Shown here in pieces: positions 1-10,745 of a stretch of 64,000 nucleotides of DNA; the stretch's first letter is position 1; every line of letters begins with the position of its first letter. Made by a program: the position numbers and the translations under genes. The stretch is taken from the NCBI GenBank assembly GCA_022496205.1, contig WTXD01000039.1, positions 124,001 to 188,000 of the forward strand. Reading direction: 5' to 3'. This stretch comes from Gloeopeniophorella convolvens (lineage: Eukaryota; Basidiomycota; Agaricomycetes; Russulales). Below the pieces are notes generated by a model, which did no database searches, had not been told where the DNA came from, and saw only the letters and a program-made list of their open reading frames with translations.

Positions 1-439
1 AGCAGAGGTTTCTAATTTTGTCGTACAGTACGACACGACTGACACGAAACATGTTATACATTTCGCCGCTAGAATAAACACGTTATGATAGGGCTTATAA
101 CCACCATGCGCGGTGGAGCAGGAATCGCAGCTCTCATCGGAGAGTCGAGTCTCACGTCGAATGCGTAGTAGGTGCCGGTGACCGGTAAGGGCGGTTGTCA
201 GTGAAAATGATTGACAACGATCTAATGTGTATTTTGATCCTGTGATCATGGTGGCGCCCAAATACTGCTGTTCGATATAAGAGGCATATGTGGACGACGT
301 GGCATGAGCTCGGGGCTTGGATCAGGTTCGTCGTTGCAACTGCAAACGCGCGAGCGTCTGACGTCCCATTTCACCATTGCAGCAGACTCTCCATCTCCCC
401 AACTCATTCTCACACTTTCTTGATCGTGGTTCTGTTTCA

Positions 440-1048
440 ATGTCCGGCGTTACGACGCAGGTTGTGTGACTATCTGACTGCCTACCACGGCCACCATTAC
501 TCATTGAATTACTAGTCTGCGGATCCCTCGCCCACTACTGATGGCAAGCTCACTGAGGGCAGCACCCCCGAACGCGATCGGAAGGCGTCGCTTCTAAGCT
601 CATTGTTCCACCACTCCCAAGAATTCATCAAACCATACCTCGAAGACCCCAAGCTCATCGTCCTCGTTCCATTCAGCTGGTCAACAACCGTGCTACTTTT
701 CGCACTTGCCATCACGTGGTTCTTCATTGTACGTACCACATGGATCTATGTATTCCCGGGTGCTCGCTCGAACTTTTCTCTACCCATCCGCAGACTCTGC
801 CCACTAAGATTGCTGTAGATCTCTACGATCGCAGAATCAGGGCCCTGCTACCTTGGTTGCCTTCCGTGCGCCAGATGCTGCTCACAGTATTTCCACATGG
901 GATTCTACCTCACTCTATATCCGGCTTCAAGTTTTTGAATGGTCCGCCCCAGAAGCATGAGTCCCTGCCTACGCTACCCGTCGACTGGGACGTTGTTACT
1001 GGAGGGGATGCAGAGACTGCGTCGAATCCTCAAGGCCCAAAGGATTGA
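440..1048 (+). CDS. Hypothetical small membrane protein (162 aa, three exons)
   Basis: I do not recognise this protein. The proposed model is ATG at 440 (exon 440-460), intron 461-515, exon 516-728, intron 729-793 (GTACGT donor, CCGCAG acceptor), exon 794-1048. All three exons join in frame. Exon 2 encodes a charged, Ser/Thr-rich segment, then a strong hydrophobic stretch (around LIVLVPFSWSTTVLLFALA), so a single membrane anchor is likely. The third exon is less hydrophobic and proline-containing. No catalytic motif is visible. Supporting evidence is the consistent splicing and the absence of stops; it could also be the 5' remnant of a longer, decayed gene, because nothing convincing follows. 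Confidence 0.4.
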
Positions 1049-2875
1049 GTCGATTAGTCGTTGGTCGCGCGCGGATAATGCTGCTCAGGAAGCTGACGTG
1101 CCAATGGGGTGCTGATTGCTGTGTTGTGACAATCTCTAGTGTATTTGATCTGTGTCGTCTACGATGTCTATCTTTTTGTTTCAATCCCGATTGTTGGAAA
1201 ACATGGTCCGACTAAGGGTGCTCGGGTCTGCAGGGTAAACATCGTCCAATGATGAAGGACTGATGTATTTTCGTGTTGAGATTCTCTAAGGAAATCAACG
1301 CACGAAACAGGTAGTATGCCAGGGCCGTATCTATACCGTCGATCACTGTCGAAAAAGCGCATCCCAAATAACGCAAGGCGCATCATAGCGGAAATGACGG
1401 ATTCAGCATCGAGGATGCTGCCCAATTTACTGCGGACGACGCGTTCGGCTTCTTAGCAATGTTTCAAAACGCAATTCAGGAAACTTTGCGCGAGAGCTGG
1501 AGTTTCGCAGCTGTGGCGGTAATATTGCTGAAGGTGGCGAAAAGGATAGGCACTACGGGGCTGTCGTCACATCGTCGGGGAGCAGCAGAACGCGAGCAGA
1601 CTTACGCCCTGGAAAGAGCCATGCACTAGCTCTTGATCTCACTCAACATGAATGCGTCGCTTCAGGACTTTGTAGGGCTGTGGGCATGCAGCTCATGAGC
1701 TACACTTCGAGAGGACCCGACGTGGAGCTATGTAACCCTGGGCGCACCATTGGAAGCCAACGTCTCGCCCAACAGCTCCGACAATTTGCGGGCCAATCAG
1801 GTAAGGGTACAGCACCCGCAAGCTTGTGTAGAGTGCGAGTGGTCTAAGCTCCCGGAGACGAAAGCGGAGATGTTTCGAGGAGCATTCAAGACTGACTATG
1901 ACTGTGCTGTTGTCTTGTATAGTCCCAAGTAAGATAGGCACCTATGCGATTTGATCAGTACGAGCTCGCTGCAGTGGGTCGTCTAAGGCTATCACACCGT
2001 GCATCATGAGACGCCGTCCGAGTTGTATGTTATGGAGCGCGGTACGTACTTGTCGACCGATGGGGCGAATCCGCCACTGTCAGTGCCGCGAGCTCGCGCA
2101 GCTTCTCAAAGCTAGCTGGAAGCAGTGCGAGGAGCCGATGGAGAAAGCATCTCCGCATGATCAGGGACAAATCCCTCTCGAGAACCGCGCGGGGGATATT
2201 GAGTGGTGCACGGGGTGAAAATCATGGAACGGTCGGAGTCCGAGAAGAGTCAACCATCGGCGGCCCGTGCACGGCTTGCGCGCACCGCGAATTCGAAGCC
2301 GCGCGAGTTACCGGATTTCTCAGGCACTGGGCTCAATTGTTCACCGGCACTCTCTGTCCATCAGAGCAGAACTCTCTGGCATATCAGCTTTCTCGAACGT
2401 CTTTTATGTAACAATGGGACCGTCTGCTGCACACTGTCGAGCTTGCTGCAAGTGGGCTCACATCGGAGCGCGTCGCACTGGCACTCCGGTTGCGCCTTGA
2501 AACTTGGACTCGGGACCAGAGAACGACTCACAGGGTTCTTGTGCTCCTGGCAGACCAGCGCGCATTCGAGACCGATGAATTCGTACTCGAACCATGCCCC
2601 TTACACGGCGTTGACATCTTCAAGCCCATTCGGACGCATCAGAACCCGCAAATCCTTCTCTTCATCTCTTAGGAAGTCTATTTGACCACTGTTCTCTATA
2701 TTGCGTACGTGAATCAGCCATTATTCTGTTTACCCGACGCAACAACATACCGCATATATTGATGATTCTATGCTCCCAGTGGCGTTTGTAGATCCTATGG
2801 CGCAATAAAATCACGTCTGCTATCTTCCGATCATTGCGAGCTTTCCTCTCCTTCGCCCGCCAACTCCCTACAAAG
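1049..2875. other. Intergenic, no supported gene
   Basis: About 1.8 kb between the small membrane protein and the MFS transporter. Several open stretches of 60-160 codons occur (for example 1750-1932 and 2203-2685 on the plus strand), but none shows recognisable motifs or joins across introns. The last few hundred bases are the promoter and leader of the transporter; an AT-rich segment (catatatt) lies near 2750. Confidence 0.5.
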
Positions 2876-5258
2876 ATGAACCTCCCCAGCGAGAAGGGCG
2901 ACGAGAAGAATGACCACGTCGTGTCTGTTGGATCCGCTCAAGTCGATACTGCTGCACAGCTCGTAGCCGGAGTTTCCTCGCCACTGGACCCCGAGGTGGC
3001 CTTGAGAATCAGGTCTGTACGGATATGCATGGCATTGCTTTGGCCTCACCTGGATCGCGCAGGAGGAAGATCGACAAGCATATACTCCCACTCATGTGCG
3101 GTATGTACCAAGTCAACTCTGCGCGCGTAATTGATCTGAGCCTGCAATCAGGGATGTACACGTGAGAGCATTCGATGCGCGTCACCCGTGTCGGTTGATT
3201 CGTGTGTTCACAGACTGCAATTCATGGACAAGGCGACGCTGGGCAACTCGGTAGCCTTAGGGATCCAGTACGTTCTATTCCAATGTTCTGAGGTATAGAG
3301 TGCTCAGGTCTCGCCCAGGAAGTCGACCGACCTCAAACAGAATCAGTGAGTTACATATCGACAATTTGGTCGACTTAGGTTGACCCGCTCACAGATATAA
3401 CTGGTCGCGTTCTGTTTCCTGCGTGACTATTCTCCTTTTCACAATTAGTCATTCAGGCTAGGAACGATATTCTTTCTCAGCTATCTCATCTTCCAGTTTC
3501 CGCAAGGTTTGGCATTGCAGAGGTTTCCTGTTGGAAAGTGGCTTAGGTATTCTACTCTTCAGTTCGTCTTGAATATCCGCCGTCTAACATAAATTCCCCT
3601 AGTATCAACATCTTCGTGTGGGGCGTGGTTCTGTGCTGCCACGCTGCTTGCAAGAACTTCGCCGGCCTCTTTGTCGTTCGCTTTATCCTCGGCGCATGTG
3701 AAGGATCTGTCACAGCGGGATTCATGATAATCAGTTCGATGTTCTACACAAGAAGAGAGTACACAGCGCGCGTTGGATATTGGTGCAAGTCATTCCCTGA
3801 CCTTTACGTTGACTTTGTCTCACTTCTCGACAGTCTGTATGAATGGAGTTGGTATGCAACGTACATCCTCACATCACTCCCGTCATGCCGACTCCTATGG
3901 TAGGTCTCATTGTCAGCGGGTTCATAAGCTACGGCTGTCTGCATATCCGTACCCCTGGCTTCGAGCCATGGCAATGGTATGGTTCACGCCAACAGCAGCT
4001 ATGTAAAGTTCCCTTCCTAATTTCGTCACAGGTTGATGGTCATCACGGGCGGGATCACCGTCATTGTCTCCGTGCTCTTCTAGTAAGGAAGCTAAGCCTC
4101 AATTATATCGGCGCACCTGATGAGTCCCATAGCTTCTTCTTCCCGGATTCTCCTACCAATGCTTGGTTCTTGTCCACGGACGAGAGGGTGAAGGCGCTTC
4201 AACGAGTCAAGGTACTTTTTCGTCATCACTTCTTGGACTAATCATGCTGACGACGTGTTTCGCAGGAAAACCAGACTGGGGTTGAGAATAAGCACTTCAA
4301 GAAGGAGCAGTACGTGGGAACCCATCCTCATTTATCTCGCATCTGAGGAGCGCCTGAACAGAATGATTGAAGCATTGACGGAGCCCAAGACATGGCTCTT
4401 TGCGCTCCTCTCTGCCCTCTCCAATGTCCCAAGCTCGTTCACCAACCAGCGCCAGATCATCGTATCGGCCTTCGGCTTCAACCCCTTCCAAGTCACACTC
4501 CTCACCTGCGTTGACGGTGTGGTAGAGGGCCTGGTAGTCCTGGTCACCACTCTCCTCGTATCACACATTCCGAACAGCAGAGCTTGGGTGGGAATGGCTT
4601 CTTACATCCCTAGCCTTCTTGGGCTGTTCTTGGTCAACCTCTTACCCTTCAGCGACAAGGTTGGACTGCTATTTTCGATCTGGCTTTCAGGTGGGTTCGC
4701 TTTTTTTCGAAATGTGGAGATTCGCTCAACGAGGATAACAAGAATTTGCGATTGCCGGGATTACGTTGGGTATTGCATGGGCGTCGCAGACTACTTCGGG
4801 TCACACGAAGCGGATCACTACTAACGCCATCGTACTCTCCGCGTACTGCATTGGCAACGCCGCTGGACCATTCATGTGGCGGACGAAGTACAAACCTCGG
4901 TAGGTGAATCGACGCTTACAGTTCCTCGTGATCGGTGTTCATGATCACCTGTTCAGGTTTCATATCCCATGGATCATCATTGCCGTCTGCTTTGCGACCT
5001 GCATTGGGCTCTTGTTCATCATCCGACTGCTGTTGGCGCGCGAGAATAAGCGCCGGGATGGGGAGACCCCGGATGACACGTACGACGACGTGTACATCGT
5101 GAAGATCATGGATGATGGTCAGCACGTAGAGGCGAAGGTGCCGAAGGTGTGTCCACGCTCACCGCTCAGTGAAACCGAATTTGTTGACATCGTTCCGCAA
5201 ATAGGGATTCCTGGATTTGACGGACAGGCAGAACAGAGACTTCCGATATGTACTTTAG
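2876..5258 (+). CDS. MFS transporter, Dal5/allantoate permease-type (anion:cation symporter family)
   Basis: A plasma-membrane major facilitator that by family should import an organic anion (allantoate, ureidosuccinate, nicotinate or similar) with protons; the substrate cannot be read from the sequence. The start at 2876 gives a charged cytosolic N-terminus. Family landmarks follow in order: RRKIDKHILPLMC before helix 1, LQFMDKATLGNSVALGIQ, the TM block LGTIFFLSYLIFQFPQGLAL, FVVRFILGACEGSVTAGF (the conserved R-G-xx-E loop), MNGVGMQ, FLSTDERVKALQRVK, a C-terminal helix bundle, and the tail FLDLTDRQNRDFRYVL, which is characteristic of fungal Dal5-like proteins. About a dozen short introns are needed. 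One (3785-3833) appears to use a GC donor (T|GCAAGT) and restores the expected YWFCMNGVG junction. No frameshift was found, so it is likely functional. Confidence 0.9.
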
Positions 5259-5754
5259 ATCCTTTTGACCCTCTCTGTCGATCGCGTCAATGTAGGATTC
5301 ATGATGTGTACGTTGATTACTGCAACAATAAGCTACTCGTACACCTGAGCGCAACACTTTCCATGACTCTCAATGTTCCGAGCGCGTCATAAATTCCTTC
5401 CTCCTGACACCACGTTCACTTCTCCGGTTTGACAGACTGAACTGTGCGACTAAAAGCGAATGGCGTCTCGTCCAGCGATCGTCGAGTTTGAACGCGGCCG
5501 AAGATACCGCGACAGCCATGAGCGTGCCAGCCGGACGCGAATAGCGGACCGCGTCCGAAACCACGGCCACTGGTGACCCCAGCGACAGTGAACGCCACTG
5601 CCCAAACCCAACACCCCACGGGTAGCACAATGCACACCAATCTATCGCGCCGCGAACGTACATAATTTCTTTCTAACTGCTGACCGCCCCACATGGCCAA
5701 GGGAGAGCAAGGAAACACCAAGCAAGTATGGCCCAAACACCCCGATGAAGGCTC
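5259..5754. other. Convergent intergenic spacer
   Basis: About 500 bp between the converging MFS gene and the first sedolisin gene. It should hold both 3' untranslated regions and terminators. No open frame with recognisable motifs was seen. Confidence 0.5.
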
Positions 5755-7943
5755 TCACAGTCCAACCGCAGTTCTAAGCGCGGCAAAGTTAGGCGTGCCC
5801 AGCCCGGTGACCTACCAAGCGCCAGGTCAGTATTCGGACACGGCCACCACGGAAAAGAGCACAGGAAAACTGACCGGGTCCCATCCCGCCGTCGCCGGGA
5901 AGCCATTCGTATTGCAGCCGGGGTTGTCCCCGGTCGTGACGTCCGTGAGCGCGGACGCGCCGGTCGAGTACAGGAACGGGTTGAGGAACCCGAGCACAGG
6001 TTTGCCCGCGGCAACGAGCTCGTCGTTCAGCAGCGCGATGACGCTCGCGAAGATCGGGCTCGAGCAGCTCGTGCCCGCGACGAGCCCGGTGTCGCCCGCG
6101 TTCACGATCTCGACGTTCTCGCCCTGCGCCGCGACGTCCGGGAACCCGCGCCCCGTGCGGTTGAACTTGCCGCTGTTCGTGTTGCCCAGCTTCGTGAAGT
6201 ACGACGACACGGCGGCCGACTGGTACGACGGGATGCCAAAGTAGTTCGAGAAGCCGCCGGACGAGAAGGACGCGGCGGTCTCGGGGCCGATGCCCGTCGT
6301 CGCGCCGACGGACGTCATGCTGCGGTGGCGGGGAAAAGAAGGAAGTTTTCGTGTGAGTGGACGGGCGGGCGGTGCGCGGCGGATATGACGCGCTTACAAC
6401 GGACAGCCCGACGGGAAGCTGGGCACAAAAGTCCTGCAGCTCCCGGACTGGGTGCCTGAGACGCCGCCGTCCCCGGAAGAGAACAGGATAGAGGTTCCCC
6501 GGGCGCCAAGCTGCGCATAAGCATTGCACAGGTTGCTAGAGCAAGCTCAGCACTGGGTGGAGTCATCGCAAGGCGAGCGAAGTGTGCTCACTTGGCAAGC
6601 GAGCGCGAGACCTCGTTCTCGTTGGAACCGTAGCTGGTCGTGAGCACGCTCGGGGGGCTGCTCTCTCCCAGGAGGAAGTTGATGATATCGAGGAAGCCAA
6701 AGACGCCGTCGCGCGTGTTATCGCCGACCGAGACGAACGTCACGGGCACGCCCGACGCGACGCCGACGGTGTACTGCGTGTCAAGATCCTGTGCGCCGTG
6801 GCACGCCGTCAGCACCGCAACCAAAAAAGGCAGAGTGCGGAATGGCAAATCGCGCCGCGTACCGCTTCAACGCCTGCCTGGCTCAGCGTCTGCGAGTTGG
6901 ACCCGCCGTCGAGCGTCTGCAGTGAAAATGTAGTGGTTGACGGCAAGTCGGGCCGGAGCGCGGTGAGGAACGACTGCCAACGCAACAAATGGCATCAGCC
7001 CTGCACTGCGTGCGAAAAACAAAGATCGAGAGAGAAAAAAATCCACGCACCTTGAGATCGGCTTGGTTGGCGAACTGATCGATGAAGCCGGACACACCAA
7101 GGACGTTGGACGATTGTGATGCGCGAGCGGCCGGGATCCCGTAGAGCGCCTGCAGGCACGCGGGCGTGACTGTCGACGCGCACGACGCGGGCACGGCCTC
7201 GGGCGTGAGGCTCTCACCCGGCTGCGTCACCGCCGGCGTGACACCGCGCGGAACTGGGATGGATACGAGCGGCTGGCGATTCAATTGCTGGGGGAACCTG
7301 CATGCAATAGCCGTTAAGAACTCTTGAATACGAGTACTAAAAGCGTGAGAAAGGAACATACATGATGGTTGGATGCACAAAGTCCAGATGGCCCTTGAGA
7401 GCTGCGGGGATCGAGTACGCGAGCGTGCGTACGGCAGTCGTGCCCGTCGCGCTATGCTCGAATGTCGTGAACTGTCCGTCGAAAGCGCGTCTGCTTGCGA
7501 CACGGTGACATCGATGCTCAGCCAGTCGCCAGCGGGCGACGCCTTGGTTGCGGTGATGCCGTGTGCAGACAGGAAGCCATTCACGGCCTCCACGCTGTCC
7601 TGCGACGGCGCAACGAACGCCTCGGCCTGTCGCAGCACGTTAGACCCGACCGTTGACACGAACAAACGGACAGAGCTGCATACCTCTTCCTTGGTGAGGA
7701 ATTGGCCGCGGAGCGGACTGCCTGGCGTGCTGACCGCCATGAGCGCGTCTTCAAGTCCCTTTGGGTCGCTCTGCACGAGCGCGAGACGCAGGTTGAGCAC
7801 CTGGCTCGCGGGTGCAGGGCCCTTGGAGACAAAGCCATCCGGAATCGAGTCGCGGCGCTCGTGCTCGATCATGTTTCGCCGAGCATGCGGGTTCGCAAGC
7901 GCGAGAGGGACGCGAGGAGCGCAAAGACACGCAAGCTGAACAT
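5755..7943 (-). CDS. Sedolisin (S53) serine-carboxyl peptidase, tripeptidyl-peptidase type, with two apparent frameshifts (possible pseudogene)
   Basis: A secreted acid peptidase of the sedolisin/TPP1-like family: pro-kumamolisin prodomain, then the catalytic domain. The catalytic Glu and Asp lie in EADLD, split by an intron near 6810-6880. The oxyanion Asp is in SSGDGGVSG and the nucleophile Ser in GTSCSSP; the protein ends [18 protein letters not shown]. At least six short introns are needed. Two breaks are not explained by introns. The signal peptide starting at 7943 runs out of frame after CTCTC; an extra TC dinucleotide would account for it, and the frame that continues reads [10 protein letters not shown]. 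In the prodomain near 7480, CTTTCGAC reads out of frame where the paralogue at 20505-22596 has LFDADFTTF. The remaining exons look well conserved. It may be a young pseudogene, an assembly artefact, or translated from the internal ATG at 7872 without a signal peptide. Confidence 0.8.
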
Positions 7944-8010
7944 GTCGCGATGTCCGAGGAGGATATAAGAGCGCGATTGCTCTTGCTATCGCCAGGGAGC
8001 AAAGATGGCC

Positions 8011-8018
8011 ATTTTATA
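8011..8018 (-). promoter_or_regulatory. TATA box for the first sedolisin gene
   Basis: On the minus strand this reads TATAAAAT, about 70 nt upstream of the ATG at 7943. The paralogous sedolisin has the same motif at nearly the same distance. Confidence 0.5.
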
Positions 8019-10136
8019 CATCCCAGGGCTTACTGAACTCTGGCGGTGTCTCAAAGACGCTCCCTGCGCAACAGTATCGGCACGACGCACGTTTGGTCCC
8101 GAAAACATTTCAAGAGAGAAAAGACAGAGAGATAAGGACGAACTGCCGTTGAATGGAAAACATGGGACCGAGCGACCGCGTGAAGCGCGCCCTTCATGAC
8201 CTCGTCAAGGTACGATTGTCGACCTCACTTTGCCAAATCGAGGGCTGCAAGCTCACCAAATGACGCACCAGTGTCGACGCTGAGGGCGATAACGCATGTG
8301 GATCCCGGGGGCGGAAGACGTGTTTGCGGCAGGACGTGAGTGCTTGGGCGACGAGTCGTATGCTGGGAATAGCCCTGGTGGGAAGGGCACGCGAGCAGAA
8401 TCGTCATGGGTCCCCCGAGCGCGGGAGCCGGGAGGCCGTGTTCCATGCTCGCGTGTGAAGCCGGGAGAGCGAGGACCAAGGCGAGACTACTGAGTGGTTC
8501 GCATGAACTCGCTGACCAGATGGTTGAATAGTTCTGTGGTTCGTAGCGGGAAGAACTCCGGAGCGCAATTATACAGAGAGTGACCTCGTCTATCTCTAAT
8601 GGCTCGCGAAGCGCGGGGCCGAAGCGCTGGGCAAGTAACGTGATTGTGGTTATGTTTGATTCACGTGAAACGAAAGTACACGCATAGCCCACGACTGGAC
8701 AAACAGGTATTGTATATGGTAGGGTAGCATCTGCACCGGAGAGATCGGTGCACGGAGCTGAATCTGGAGGTGGACGATGTCAAATGACATAAATACAGGT
8801 ATCAGAAGCTCACATCAGTTGCTGTTATCAGAAGCGCACAATAGACTTCGAGGGTCACAGCACTGCCGTTAGAACAGTACATTCCTCGGGGTTCGCGAAG
8901 GCACGTCAGAGGAGAGAGCCACAGAGATACGCCGCGCAGCCTCCTCCGAGAGAGCGGGAGGAATGCAAAACGCACGGACAGCAAGGTGGGAGACGATCCG
9001 GCGCGGGACGCCGGACGTGCCAATCCTTCTTGGAGAATGCCAGTGAGGTAAGCAAAGTCGAGAGACGAAAACAAAGAATACAAAGCGGAGGCGTTACTTA
9101 CACGCCACTTACGGCTGGCAGCAGTCGGCGGAGAGTGATAGGGCAGCCAATAAGGGAAGAGGATGCCGGCAGAGAATAAAAAGCCTGGGGAAAGAAGCAG
9201 CTGCACAGCACAGATTGTTCCAGTGCCAAGGAAGATGGCCACGTGTCGACCTGGTGGTCGAGGAAGAGTGGAGAAGAGTCGAGGCACTCTGGAAAAAAAG
9301 GGAAGGGCCGAGGCTGGAACGGAGCCAGAGGGCGAGGGAGAAATGCAATAGGGCCTAAATGGGAGTCTCAAACGCGAACTCTAAACAGGGAAGGCGCGGC
9401 CGATAGGGGCGAAGAAAGTCTGATACAAGTACGAGTACGGTCACCAGAGGCGGTGAGGGAGCCTTCGTCGCCTGAGAAGGCTAGGCGGCAGCTCCACAGA
9501 TGCCAGTGCTCAAGCAGGGCAGAGAAGTCGTGCCAGCAATGCGCCTCGGGCCCTCTCGGGCCCCAAAGTCGGGCTCCGAGTCGGCTGGGGCACAAAACAG
9601 AGAATAAGGCGCAGGAAAGCAGAGAGATGGGGCGAAGCTGCCAGAGCAAAGCTGTTGTAGAGTGACGACGGGGATGTTGTGTGCGATTGATACAAGCGAG
9701 CAAGAACAACGAGAAGAGAGGAATGCAGCCAAGTGGGCGGCACAGACGTCTGCGACGGACGAGGCTCTGCTATAATCTATTGTGGCGAAAGGGGAAGGCG
9801 GTGTGCGCCTGTCCTGAAAAGGGTAAAGGATGGCACACTGATGGCACGTGGGGAAGCGGAAGCACCGCCATGCCGCGATCGGAATCTTGCTGGATCTGTG
9901 AGTGATCCGGCCCCTTTTCCCGGGCCCGTGCACGACGCATATTTGAATGGGCAAGGGTCCGCCTCTCCGCCTCCTCTGCCTCGCCTCGACATCGCTCAAC
10001 GTCCTCCTCAACTTTCCGCACAATACCGTCGCTTTATCCTCCCTAATCGTCCCCACTACCATCTTGCCCCACTGCATCAACTAACTTATCATTCAATCCA
10101 CCCAACTCCACTCCACGCTCCATATATCATCTTGCC
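8019..10136. other. Intergenic, purine-rich plus strand, no supported gene
   Basis: About 2.1 kb. From roughly 8900 to 9800 the plus strand is markedly rich in A and G. From 9950 it switches to C/T-rich sequence leading into the ATG at 10137, typical of a fungal promoter and 5' leader. Open frames here (such as 8802-9371 minus and 9243-9665 plus) are compositional shadows with no motifs. Confidence 0.45.
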
Positions 10137-10745
10137 ATGCTGACCACCCAAGCCCCCGTTGCTCTCCCCCGCATCCACTCCCTCTACTCGGAGCTCCCCC
10201 CGAACTCTCGTAGAGCAGCAAATCTCCCCTTCTTCGCAACCCGCACTACCCCCGCACACTCATCCCCATCGCAAGCGCCCCTTGCCGGCAGCTCGTCCAG
10301 TGCCCCACCGTTCGTCCCGCGACGCAACTCGATCTCCCGTCGGAACGCCATCTCGTATCACCCCTCACAACCCGCATCGGAGAACCCGTTTGCTGACCCC
10401 AAGCCGCTCTCTGCGCCCCCTGCGTCCCCGCGCCCGCGATCAGCCGTCCTCGTGTCATCAGGCTACACCACTGAGCCGAGGCAGATGTCTTACACGCCCC
10501 CGCTTGTCGTCTCGCTTGCCCCGGCCCGTGTCCCGCGCACGCAGCGCGACTACCAGGCCAAGATGGTCGCAAACCTGCTACTCAACCGTGCCGGTCGTGC
10601 GCGGCCTATGCGCTGCGCGCGTCGAGGCGTGTTCCTCCGTAGCGGCTACCAGCGCAGCAGCCTTTCCGCCTGCGTCGTCGCGGACGAATACGATGACAGC
10701 GACACCGACGAGGACGCCATCTCGGAGGATGACTGCTACGCGTGA
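10137..10745 (+). CDS. Hypothetical serine/proline-rich protein with acidic C-terminus (202 aa)
   Basis: An uninterrupted reading frame that I do not recognise as a named family. The N-terminal half is rich in Ser, Pro and Ala and looks disordered. A central segment, RDYQAKMVANLLLNRAGRAR, could form an amphipathic helix with basic residues. It is followed by a short hydrophobic/Cys-containing patch and a strongly acidic tail (DEYDDSDTDEDAISEDD). There is no signal peptide or membrane span. The start is supported by a pyrimidine-rich leader and the context CTTGCCATG. GC-rich third positions contrast with the flanks, favouring a real gene. Its role is unknown. Confidence 0.65.
   Translation: MLTTQAPVALPRIHSLYSELPPNSRRAANLPFFATRTTPAHSSPSQAPLAGSSSSAPPFVPRRNSISRRNAISYHPSQPASENPFADPKPLSAPPASPRPRSAVLVSSGYTTEPRQMSYTPPLVVSLAPARVPRTQRDYQAKMVANLLLNRAGRARPMRCARRGVFLRSGYQRSSLSACVVADEYDDSDTDEDAISEDDCYA

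Noticed and set aside
8802..9371. 189-codon minus-strand frame with hydrophobic stretches
   Set aside because: It arises from a purine-rich plus strand (pyrimidine-rich complement gives Ser/Leu/Phe/Pro). No start context or motif.
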